From NCBI RefSeq assembly GCF_018362775.1, contig NZ_JAGYXY010000002.1, forward strand, positions 535,035-599,034: DNA of 64,000 bases. Reading direction: 5' to 3'. The position numbers were made by a program, and so were the translations under genes. The notes under the pieces are model-generated. The model ran no database searches, was not told the DNA's origin, and worked only from the letters and a program-made list of their open reading frames with translations. This document shows positions 17,498-24,778 of this stretch, piece after piece. How positions within the stretch are numbered: the stretch's first letter is position 1; each line of letters begins with the position of its first letter. This DNA comes from Alistipes montrealensis (GTDB lineage Bacteria; Bacteroidota; Bacteroidia; Bacteroidales; Rikenellaceae).

Positions 17498-18051
17498 CCG
17501 ACTATATCGTAGCCGAAGACCGGGAACTGGTCGAACGCGTGCTCAAAGGCGACAACGGCGCCTTCGAGTACCTTTTCAACCGCTACCGCGATGCCATCCA
17601 CCGGCTGTTCGTGCAGCGGCTCGGGGGTGCGAACGACGCCGACGACCTGTTGCAGGAGACTTTTATCAAAGTTTATATCAACCTTCACCGTTACAGTGCG
17701 GAGTACACCTTCGGGCAGTGGGTCTATACCATTGCGCGCAATACGTTCATCGACTTCGTGCGCCGGCGTCAGGACGATTTGCCGATCGACGAGCGTTTCG
17801 CCGCCCCGGCGTCGAGCGCCCCGACTCCCGAGGAGAGCGTGATCAACCTTCAGCAGCGGACGCAGATCGAACTCTACCTCGAACGCCTTACACCCCGTTA
17901 CCGGCAACTGATCCTGATGCGCTTTTTCGAGGAGTACTCCTACGAGGAGATCGCGGCGAAACTGGTGCTGCCGCTCGGAACCGTGAAAACCCAGATACAC
18001 CGTGCCCGCGAGCAGATGTGCAAACTGATCGCATTGGGCGAAAACAAGTGA
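17488..18051 (+). CDS. RNA polymerase sigma factor, ECF type
   Basis: 187 residues with sigma region 2 at about 25-95 (FEYLFNRYRDAIHRLFVQRLGGANDADDLLQETFIKVYINL) and region 4 at about 130-182 (YRQLILMRFFEEYSYEEIAAKLVLPLGTVKTQIHRAREQM). The AEYTFGQWVYTIARNTFIDFVRRR linker is typical of Bacteroidota housekeeping-like ECF factors. No anti-sigma gene lies next to it, unlike the 37.5 kb sigma factor. It starts inside the glycosyltransferase gene and is followed four bases later by rsmG. Confidence 0.86.
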   Translation: MEIADYIVAEDRELVERVLKGDNGAFEYLFNRYRDAIHRLFVQRLGGANDADDLLQETFIKVYINLHRYSAEYTFGQWVYTIARNTFIDFVRRRQDDLPIDERFAAPASSAPTPEESVINLQQRTQIELYLERLTPRYRQLILMRFFEEYSYEEIAAKLVLPLGTVKTQIHRAREQMCKLIALGENK

Positions 18052-18055
18052 TGCC

Positions 18056-18679
18056 ATGGAATTGATCGAAAAATATTTCCCCGAAATTACCGACGGACAG
18101 CGGCGGCAGTTTGCGGCGTTGTACGACCTCTATGCCGACTGGAACGCCAAGATCAACGTCGTTTCGCGCAAGGATTTCGACCAGCTCTACCTGCGCCACG
18201 TGCTGCATTCGCTCGCCATCGCCAAGGTATGCACGTTCGACGCCGGAGCGCGGATTCTGGACGTGGGGTGCGGCGGAGGATTCCCCTCCGTGCCGCTGGC
18301 GATCCTCTTTCCCGAGGCGCATTTCACGGCCGCGGACTCCATCCGCAAGAAAATAACCGTGGTGGAAGGGGTCGCCGAAGGCCTCGGCCTTACGAACCTC
18401 GATCCCCGCTGTGTGCGGGTCGAGACCCTGACCGAGCGTTTCGACTATGTCGTTTCGCGCGCCGTAACGGCCATGCCGGAGTTCGTCGGCTGGATATGGA
18501 ACCGCATCGAGCGGGGGCAGAAAGGCTCGCTGCCCAACGGCATTCTTTATCTCAAGGGCGGCGACCTGGCCGAAGAACTGGCCCTGACGGGCAAGCGGTG
18601 GTATATCTACGACATCCCGCGTTTTTTCGAAGAGGAGTTCTTCGAGACCAAGAAAGTGGTATATACCCCTAAAAAATAA
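18056..18679 (+). CDS. rsmG: 16S rRNA (guanine527-N7)-methyltransferase RsmG
   Basis: 207 residues, the usual length. RsmG methylates G527 in the 530 loop of 16S rRNA; loss gives low-level streptomycin resistance in other bacteria. Motif I is ILDVGCGGGFPSVPLAILFP (about residues 65-84). The N-terminus has the family's YADWNAKINVVSRKDFDQLYLRHVLHSL, and the motif around DYVVSRAVTAMPEFVGW is also typical. It is third in the glycosyltransferase-sigma-rsmG-HXXEE transcript. Confidence 0.92.
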   Translation: MELIEKYFPEITDGQRRQFAALYDLYADWNAKINVVSRKDFDQLYLRHVLHSLAIAKVCTFDAGARILDVGCGGGFPSVPLAILFPEAHFTAADSIRKKITVVEGVAEGLGLTNLDPRCVRVETLTERFDYVVSRAVTAMPEFVGWIWNRIERGQKGSLPNGILYLKGGDLAEELALTGKRWYIYDIPRFFEEEFFETKKVVYTPKK

Positions 18680-18688
18680 ACTCCGGAA

Positions 18689-19204
18689 ATGCTGCCGGGT
18701 CTGTTGCTGTGGCTGTTGCCTGCGGTGTTCGTGCTCCACGACGCCGAAGAGGCGCTCTTCCTCCCCGGATGGCTGCGGCGCAACCGGGATGAACTTTCGC
18801 GGCGTTTCCCGCGCCTCTCCGGCCGTGTGCTTTCCCATGTCGCCGCAATCACCCCGGTGCGATTTGTGGCGATGGCCGCCGAGGAGTTGGCGATCTTGTC
18901 GGCCGTTACCCTCTACGGCGCCGTTTCACACGATTATCTGCCGTGGCTGGCCCTGTTCCTCGCCTTCGGCGTGCATCTCGTCGTGCATATCGTGCAATGG
19001 ATCGCCGTCGGGCGCTATATTCCCGTCGCCGCGACTTCGCTGGCGGCGCTGGCCTATTGCGGCTGGGGACTGTGTACGGTGATAAACTCACGGCTTTTTA
19101 CGCTCCGGGAGTTGCTGATCTGCGGCGTTGCGGGGTGTGTGGTTGCGGCCGTCAACCTGTTGCTGCTGCATGCCGTTGCGGGGGCGGCGGGCCGAAAAAA
19201 GTGA
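18689..19204 (+). CDS. HXXEE-domain membrane protein
   Basis: 171 residues with five or so hydrophobic segments. The HxxEE signature is present as FVLHDAEEALFLPGWLRRN near the N-terminus, with a second conserved His pair later (HLVVHIVQW). Function is unknown for the family; the conserved His/Glu set suggests metal binding inside the membrane. Its TGA stop directly abuts the stop codon of the convergent thioredoxin-like gene, leaving no intergenic base. Confidence 0.75.
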   Translation: MLPGLLLWLLPAVFVLHDAEEALFLPGWLRRNRDELSRRFPRLSGRVLSHVAAITPVRFVAMAAEELAILSAVTLYGAVSHDYLPWLALFLAFGVHLVVHIVQWIAVGRYIPVAATSLAALAYCGWGLCTVINSRLFTLRELLICGVAGCVVAAVNLLLLHAVAGAAGRKK

Positions 19205-19630
19205 CTATCGTTTTGCCGCGGGTTTCTGCCGGGCGATGATCGTGCGGAGGTTGTCCATGAAGGTGTCGGCGTCGGCGGCGCCCTGGATGCGGCCCAGCAG
19301 TTCGCCCTGCGTGTCGAATACGAGGTAGAGCGGAATGGCTCCGCTGCCGTACTTTTTCATCAGTTCGCGGCCCGTGGTTTTGTCCGTATCGTATTTGGCC
19401 GCCACGAAACGCTGGTCCATGAACTCCCCGACATCTTTGCGTGAAAAGACCTCCCGCTCCATTGCCCGGCACGGGGGACACCAGTCGGCGTAAAGGTCGA
19501 TGAAGACCAGCTTGCCCTGTTTGACGGCCATTTCGCGCACGGCATCCGTCGATTTGGTTTCGAATTTCACCTGTGCCTGCGCCGCGCCCGTTCCGAGGGC
19601 GAGCATCAGTACGAAAATCAGTTTTTTCAT
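19205..19630 (-). CDS. Exported thioredoxin-like protein
   Basis: 141 residues: signal peptide (MKKLIFVLMLALGTGAAQAQ) and one thioredoxin fold with the redox motif CPPC in LVFIDLYADWCPPCRAMEREVFS (Cys about 52 and 55) and the cis-Pro region SGAIPLYLVFDTQGE. It probably acts in the periplasm as a disulfide reductase or isomerase. The frame stays open upstream through the rlmN gene, but the signal peptide fixes the start at 19630. No redox partner gene is adjacent. Confidence 0.85.
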   Translation of the reverse strand: MKKLIFVLMLALGTGAAQAQVKFETKSTDAVREMAVKQGKLVFIDLYADWCPPCRAMEREVFSRKDVGEFMDQRFVAAKYDTDKTTGRELMKKYGSGAIPLYLVFDTQGELLGRIQGAADADTFMDNLRTIIARQKPAAKR

Positions 19631-19713
19631 GCGAGTCGTGTTTCGTGTTTTCGGTGACGGGAGCAAAAACCGGACCGGGTGGATTTTGCGGTTGCAAAAA
19701 ACGGAGGCAGCCT

Positions 19714-20742
19714 CTAAAGTCCGGCTTTCAGCCGGGTGCTCAGCAGTCCGCAGGCGGCCTGGATGTCTTCGCCGCGCGAAGCCCGGATCGTGGTCTGGAT
19801 GCCGCGGGCGGTCAGCGCGTCGCGGAAACGGATCATCGCCTCGTCGCCGGGCGAGAAGTAGGGCGAGTCGGGAATGCGGTGGAACCGGATCAGGTTGATG
19901 CGGCATTTGATGCCGTTCACGAGGCGCGTCAGTTCGCGGATGTGGCGCGGGGAGTCGTTCAGCCCGCTCATCACGATATATTCGAACGACACCCGCCGTT
20001 GGTGGGTGAAGTCGTATTCCCGGAGGATTGCGGCGACTTCGGCGATGGGCCAGGCCCGTTCGACGGGCATGATCTCCATGCGTTCCTCGTGAAAGGGGTT
20101 GTGCAGGCTGACGGCCAGGTGGACCTTCGTTGCGTCGAGAAACCGCCGCAGTTCGGGTACGACGCCCGCCGTGGAGAGCGTGATGCGCGTCGGCGACCAG
20201 CCGAAACCCCACTCGGCGGTGAGGATTTCGAGCGCCCGCAGCACCTCGCCGGTGTTGTCGAGCGGCTCGCCCATGCCCATGAACACGAGGTTGGTGAGTT
20301 TGTCGCGTTCGGGCAGTGAGACGATCTGGTTGAGGATCTGGGCTGCCGTGAGCGATTGCTGGAGCCCCTGCCGCCCTGTGGCGCAGAACCTGCATCCCAT
20401 GCGGCAGCCGGCCTGCGACGAGACGCAGAGCGTGGCCCGCTCCCCGTCGGGGATATAAGCCGCTTCGATATAGTGTCCCTCGGGGGTGCGGAACAGGTAT
20501 TTTTTTGTGCCGTCAGCCGATTCGGTGACGCGTTCCGGTGCGCTGAGGACCTGCTGGAACCGTTCGGCGAGCCGCTCGCGGTGGGCGGCGGCGATGTCGG
20601 TCATCCGCATCGGGTCCTCCGTGTGGCGGACGTAAAGCCAGCGGGCGATCTGCCGCGCAGCGAAGCGCGGCATTCCCAACTCGCCGCACAGGGCCGCGAG
20701 CTGGTCGGGCGTTTTGCCGTATAACGATTCCTGATGTGCCAT
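19714..20742 (-). CDS. rlmN: Dual-specificity RNA methyltransferase RlmN
   Basis: 342 residues from the ATG giving MAHQESLYGKT. Radical SAM enzyme that methylates C2 of A2503 in 23S rRNA and A37 of some tRNAs. The cluster motif is CRMGCRFCATGRQGLQ (about residues 107-113), preceded by ATLCVSSQAG, where the first Cys is the conserved mechanistic one. The second mechanistic Cys is in IQAACGLLS near the C-terminus. FMGMGEPLDN and the HLAVSLHNPF block are also standard. There are 83 bases to the thioredoxin-like gene downstream. Confidence 0.93.
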   Translation of the reverse strand: MAHQESLYGKTPDQLAALCGELGMPRFAARQIARWLYVRHTEDPMRMTDIAAAHRERLAERFQQVLSAPERVTESADGTKKYLFRTPEGHYIEAAYIPDGERATLCVSSQAGCRMGCRFCATGRQGLQQSLTAAQILNQIVSLPERDKLTNLVFMGMGEPLDNTGEVLRALEILTAEWGFGWSPTRITLSTAGVVPELRRFLDATKVHLAVSLHNPFHEERMEIMPVERAWPIAEVAAILREYDFTHQRRVSFEYIVMSGLNDSPRHIRELTRLVNGIKCRINLIRFHRIPDSPYFSPGDEAMIRFRDALTARGIQTTIRASRGEDIQAACGLLSTRLKAGL

Positions 20743-20833
20743 TCTTCGGGTTCCGGGGGCTATTTCCGGTGACAAAAGTAGGCAAAAAATGAAGATTTTT
20801 GTGTCCGTCTGTGCTTTTTTGAATTTTTATCCA

Positions 20834-20841
20834 TATATTTG
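20834..20841 (+). promoter_or_regulatory. Candidate promoter -7 element for the first TonB gene
   Basis: TATATTTG matches TAnnTTTG, 58 bases before the start. Just downstream lies a small inverted repeat, GGTGC-ATAGC-GCACC. A nearby TTTG (20818-20821) is only 12 bases away, too close for a normal -33 element. Confidence 0.4.
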
Positions 20842-20899
20842 TGGTGCATAGCGCACCTATGTACGTATTTACCCGAACAATTAAAAATTTTTAAAATAA

Positions 20900-21583
20900 A
20901 TGGAAGTTAAAAAATCACCCAAAGCGGACCTTGGGAACAAGCGGGGTCTTTTGCTCGAAATCGGTTTGGTCATTGCGCTTGGTCTCGTGATCGGGGCATT
21001 TGCGTACACACCGAAGGAGCGCACGATTGAAAAGATTGATTTGCAGGCAGCTATCGTCGAAGAGGAGATCGTCGAGATCACCCGTCAGGACCAGAAGCCT
21101 CCCGAGACGCCGAAGCGTGTCGAGGTGAAGGTTATCTCCGACCTGCTGCAGGTCGTGACCAACGACACGAAGATTACGACCGAAGTGGACTTCGCCGAGT
21201 TCGACGAGAACACCGAAGTGATTCAGCAGGTCGAGGTGGGTGAAGAGACCATCGAGGACGACCAGCCGTTCCTGATCGCCGAGACCATGCCTTCGTTCCA
21301 GGGCGGAGACCTCAATACGTTCCGTAACTGGGTACAGCAGAATGTGAAGTTCCCGCAGATCGCTCTCGAGAACGGTATCCAGGGCCGTGTGGTTCTCTCG
21401 TTCGTGATCGAGAAGGACGGCCGCCTGACCAACATCCAGGTGTTGCAGACGCCCGACCGTTCGCTTTCGGAGGAAGCCATCCGCGTACTGAACAAGTCGC
21501 CGAAGTGGAGCCCCGGAAAACAGCGTAACCAGGTAGTGCGTGTGAAGTATACCCTGCCGGTAGACTTCCGCGTACAGAACTAA
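20900..21583 (+). CDS. Energy transducer TonB (copy 1)
   Basis: 227 residues with the Bacteroidota TonB layout: a short basic cytoplasmic N-terminus (MEVKKSPKADLGNKRG), one transmembrane helix (about 18-35, LLLEIGLVIALGLVIGAFAY), a periplasmic spacer (about 40-130) and a C-terminal TonB domain (about 135-227; NVKFPQIALENGIQGRVVLSFVIEKDGRLTNIQVLQTPD). It would couple proton-motive force to SusC-type or siderophore receptors. A second, very similar copy follows. Confidence 0.87.
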   Translation: MEVKKSPKADLGNKRGLLLEIGLVIALGLVIGAFAYTPKERTIEKIDLQAAIVEEEIVEITRQDQKPPETPKRVEVKVISDLLQVVTNDTKITTEVDFAEFDENTEVIQQVEVGEETIEDDQPFLIAETMPSFQGGDLNTFRNWVQQNVKFPQIALENGIQGRVVLSFVIEKDGRLTNIQVLQTPDRSLSEEAIRVLNKSPKWSPGKQRNQVVRVKYTLPVDFRVQN

Positions 21584-21681
21584 GACCCCGGGACAGGAAT
21601 ATCCGCCCGGCAGCCGCGGCGGAGTTCCTGCAAATAAGGCTGCATCGATTCGTTTCCGACAACCCCCTAATGCTGACTGAT

Positions 21682-22359
21682 ATGGAAATTAAAAAATCAT
21701 TCAAGGCGGACCTTAGGAATAAGAGAGGCCTTTTGCTGGAAATCGGTGTAGTCTTGGCGCTTGTGCTCGTCATCTCGGCGTTTACCTACGCTCCGAAAGA
21801 GTACCGGATTGAACAGGTCGAACTGTCGTATGTCCCCGATGATGTCGAAATGATCGACGTGACCCGCGACCGTCCCAGGGAGACGCAGCCCCGGAAAATC
21901 GAGGTTCGCATTCCGAGCCAGGTTATTCAGGTTGTGGATAACAATACGAAGATGGAGACGGATATCGACATGTCGATTTTCAATAACGACGAGCCTATCG
22001 AGTTTGTCGTGCCTGCTCCGGAACCCGCTGTTGAGGACGAGATTTTCCTGATCGCCGAAACGATGCCCTCGTTTATGGACGGAACGATCGAGACCTTCCG
22101 GGCATGGGTGATGCAGAACGTAAAGTTCCCGCAGATCGCCGCTGACAACAACATTCAGGGCCGTGTGGTCCTTTCGTTCGTGATCGACAAAGACGGACGC
22201 CTCACCGATATCGAGGTGTTGCAGTCGCCCGACCGTTCGCTTTCGGAGGAGGCCATCCGCGTACTGAGCAAATCGCCGAAATGGAGCCCCGGTAAACAAC
22301 GGAATCAGACGGTGCGTGTGAAATACACCCTGCCGGTCGAGTTCCGTATGCAAAACTAA
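21682..22359 (+). CDS. Energy transducer TonB (copy 2)
   Basis: 225 residues from the ATG giving MEIKKSFKADLRNKRG; an upstream in-frame ATG exists at 21670. It closely parallels copy 1: near-identical N-terminus and transmembrane helix, and a C-terminal domain sharing NVKFPQIA, NIQGRVVLSFVI and SPDRSLSEEAIRVLSKSPKW. The spacer region (about 40-125) is the diverged part. Local tandem duplication is the simplest origin. The 98-base gap between the copies shows no terminator, so co-transcription is likely. Confidence 0.87.
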   Translation: MEIKKSFKADLRNKRGLLLEIGVVLALVLVISAFTYAPKEYRIEQVELSYVPDDVEMIDVTRDRPRETQPRKIEVRIPSQVIQVVDNNTKMETDIDMSIFNNDEPIEFVVPAPEPAVEDEIFLIAETMPSFMDGTIETFRAWVMQNVKFPQIAADNNIQGRVVLSFVIDKDGRLTDIEVLQSPDRSLSEEAIRVLSKSPKWSPGKQRNQTVRVKYTLPVEFRMQN

Positions 22360-22380
22360 GGTGTTCAACTGAACTTTTTG

Positions 22381-22414
22381 AGGGTATCCTGCTTTTGGGC
22401 GGATACCCTTATTT
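22381..22414 (+). terminator. Candidate terminator after the TonB pair
   Basis: Nine-base-pair stem AGGGTATCC / GGATACCCT with an 11-base loop and a weak T-rich tail (TATTTG). Confidence 0.6.
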
Positions 22415-22485
22415 GTAGCATCGTGTTTGCAGCACGTTGCCTGTCCGGCAGGAGCCGGAATTGAAATTTGTAAAAAGAACTTATT

Positions 22486-23706
22486 TTGGAAGAAAATAAA
22501 CTGAATCCCCAGCCTGCCTCCCCGGCCGCGGCCGATTGCCGCGAACGTGCCGTGCTGGTCGCCGTGATCCGCGACAACCAGGATCCGCGTCAGGCCGAGG
22601 AGTTTTTCGACGAACTGGAATTTCTGGCCGAGACGGCCGATATCTGTTCGGTGAAACGTTTTACGCAGCGCCTGCCGCAGCCTTCGTCGCGCATCTATGT
22701 CGGCCCCGGCAAGCTGGAAGAGATCGCCGCGTACTGCAAGGAGCATGAGATCGACGTGGTGATCTTCGACGACGAACTGACTCCGTCGCAGACGCGCAAT
22801 ATCGAGAAGGAGATGCCCTGCCGGCTGCTGGACCGCACGCGCCTGATTCTCGACATCTTCATGTCGCGGGCCCAGACGGCCTATGCCAAGACGCAGGTGC
22901 AACTGGCCAACTATGAATACATGCTGCCCCGCCTGTCGGGCATGTGGACCCACCTCGAACGCCAGCGGGGCGGTACGGGAACCCGCGGCGGCGCGGGTGA
23001 GCGCGAGATCGAGACCGACCGCCGTATCATTCGCAACCGCATTTCGAAACTGAAGGAAGACCTCAGGAAGATCGACCGCCAGATGGCCGTGCAGCGTTCG
23101 AACCGCGGTGCGATGGTCCGCGTCGCCTTGGTAGGGTATACCAACGTGGGCAAATCGACGCTGATGAACCTGATCTCCAAGAGCGAAGTATTCGCCGAAA
23201 ATAAACTCTTCGCAACGCTCGACACTACGGTCAGGAAGGTGGTTTTCGACAACCTGCCGTTCCTGCTGTCCGATACCGTGGGTTTTATCCGCAAGCTGCC
23301 TACGGAGTTGATCGAGTCGTTCAAATCGACGCTCGACGAGGTGCGCGAGGCCGACCTGCTGATCCACGTGGTAGACATTTCGCACCCGCAGTTCGAGGAA
23401 CAGATCGCCGTCGTAAAGCAGACTTTGCAGGAGATCGGCGCGGGGGACAAACCCGTCTACCTGGTTTTCAACAAGGTCGATGCTTATACCTATGTTAAGA
23501 AAGAGGAGGACGACCTGACGCCCGCGACGCGTGAGAACCTCTCGTTGGAGGAACTCAAACAGAGTTGGATCGCAAAGGCCAATACGCCCTGCATCTTTCT
23601 CTCGGCGCTGGCGAAGACCAACCTGGAAAAATTCCGCTCGGATCTGTACGGCATGGTGCGTGAAATCCATGCCGGGCGTTATCCGTTCAATAATTTCCTC
23701 TATTGA
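22486..23706 (+). CDS. hflX: GTPase HflX
   Basis: 406 residues. The N-terminal HflX domain (about 25-205) contains SSRIYVGPGKLEEIAAYC and LPRLSGMWTHLERQRGGTGTRGGAGEREIETDRR, both diagnostic. The G domain (about 208-375) has the P-loop GYTNVGKS (about 217-224), DTVGF (G3) and NKVD (G4). HflX splits stalled or hibernating ribosomes under stress. No ATG precedes the conserved region closely; the likely start is TTG 22486. upp follows after 20 bases. Confidence 0.92.
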   Translation: MEENKLNPQPASPAAADCRERAVLVAVIRDNQDPRQAEEFFDELEFLAETADICSVKRFTQRLPQPSSRIYVGPGKLEEIAAYCKEHEIDVVIFDDELTPSQTRNIEKEMPCRLLDRTRLILDIFMSRAQTAYAKTQVQLANYEYMLPRLSGMWTHLERQRGGTGTRGGAGEREIETDRRIIRNRISKLKEDLRKIDRQMAVQRSNRGAMVRVALVGYTNVGKSTLMNLISKSEVFAENKLFATLDTTVRKVVFDNLPFLLSDTVGFIRKLPTELIESFKSTLDEVREADLLIHVVDISHPQFEEQIAVVKQTLQEIGAGDKPVYLVFNKVDAYTYVKKEEDDLTPATRENLSLEELKQSWIAKANTPCIFLSALAKTNLEKFRSDLYGMVREIHAGRYPFNNFLY

Positions 23707-23726
23707 CAACCAAACCCTTCTCAAAC

Positions 23727-24383
23727 ATGACGTTGCATATTCTCTCCCAGCAGAACACCGTTCTCAACAAATTCATCGCTGAAATCCGCGACAAGCAGAT
23801 TCAGAAGGATTCGATGCGTTTCCGCCGCAACATGGAGCGTATCGGCGAGATCACGGCCTACGAGATTTCGAAATCGTTCAGCTACAAACCGTGTGTCGTC
23901 GAGACACCGCTGGGTGAAGCCACCGTCGAGATGATCGACGAACAGATCGTCGTGGCGACGATCCTTCGGGCGGGGCTCCCGTATCACCAGGGATTCCTCA
24001 ATTACTTCGACGATGCCCAGAACGCTTTCGTTTCGGCCTATCGCAAGAGCACCAAGGACGGGAAGTTTACCGTAAAGGTCGAGTATATCTCGTGCGGAAG
24101 CCTCGAAGGCAAGACGCTGCTGCTGGTCGATCCGATGCTGGCCACCGGGTCGTCGCTCGTGCTGACTTACAACGCATTGTGTGAGAAGGGCGGCACGCCT
24201 GCCCGGACCCATGTCGCGGCGGTCGTCGCCAGCGAACAGGGGCTCGACTATGCGATGAAGAACATGCCGCGGCTGACCACCACGATCTGGACCGCCGTTG
24301 TCGACGAGGAGCTGACTTCGCGTTCTTACATCGTTCCGGGCATCGGGGATGCCGGGGATCTTGCATACGGCGAAAAGATCTGA
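23727..24383 (+). CDS. upp: Uracil phosphoribosyltransferase
   Basis: 218 residues from ATG 23727. It salvages uracil to UMP with phosphoribosyl pyrophosphate. The PRPP-binding loop is LLLVDPMLATGSSL (about residues 130-143); the uracil-binding C-terminal segment reads YIVPGIGDAGDLAYG. The N-terminal LHILSQQNTVLNKFIAEIRDKQ differs from the enterobacterial form but is what I expect for Bacteroidota. It is interesting beside a cluster that may feed on nucleic acid, but 13 kb away and probably housekeeping. Confidence 0.92.
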   Translation: MTLHILSQQNTVLNKFIAEIRDKQIQKDSMRFRRNMERIGEITAYEISKSFSYKPCVVETPLGEATVEMIDEQIVVATILRAGLPYHQGFLNYFDDAQNAFVSAYRKSTKDGKFTVKVEYISCGSLEGKTLLLVDPMLATGSSLVLTYNALCEKGGTPARTHVAAVVASEQGLDYAMKNMPRLTTTIWTAVVDEELTSRSYIVPGIGDAGDLAYGEKI

Positions 24384-24778
24384 TTTTTCGATTTTATAGG
24401 GTATTTTCCGCATTTTCTTTGCGGGGCGAAATGGGGCACATACTTTTGGATGATCCTGCTTCGCCCCACTTCACGAAGCACGAAAACAGCACCTCTAAAA
24501 TCAAAAATTAAGTAGTATTGGGCCAATTGGCGATGATGACTGTATAAGGTCCGACTTGATGCCGGAGTTGTGAAACGACGTGCCGGCTAAAAGCGCGAGC
24601 GGAGGGGACGGGGCGCGTGCGCCCCCGCGAATAGTCGCCCGGAGCCAGCGTTAGATGGCGCGTCGTAGACGTAGGCATCTGTCGGAGAGTTTTTGGTACT
24701 TTTTGCGGAAAAAAGTACATGGACCGGTGGTTTTAACCGCAGCATCTTTTGTCGATCAAAAAGCGGTAAAAAGAAAAC
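24384..24778 (+). other. 395-base gap: long leader of the sulfatase gene or non-coding RNA
   Basis: No supported protein. A well-spaced promoter (24418-24448) opens it. Downstream on the plus strand are several possible hairpins: GCTTCG/CGAAGC (24469-24490), GGGGCGC/GCGCCCC around 24617-24633, and GTACTTTTT/AAAAAAGTAC (about 24698-24720), then a U/A-rich stretch before ATG 24779. The GC-rich middle (24560-24680) is unlike neighbouring intergenic DNA. I see no riboswitch class that I recognise. Confidence 0.45.
24418..24448 (+). promoter_or_regulatory. Promoter with -33 TTTG and -7 TACTTTTG
   Basis: TTTG at 24418-24421, then 19 bases, then TACTTTTG at 24441-24448: an excellent match to the Bacteroidota housekeeping promoter. 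The expected start is near 24455, some 320 bases before the sulfatase gene. Confidence 0.6.

Noticed and set aside
19205..20395. 396-codon frame joining the thioredoxin-like gene to upstream sequence
   Set aside because: The upstream part runs opposite to sense inside rlmN and is low-complexity Arg/Pro; the signal peptide starting at 19630 marks the real gene.
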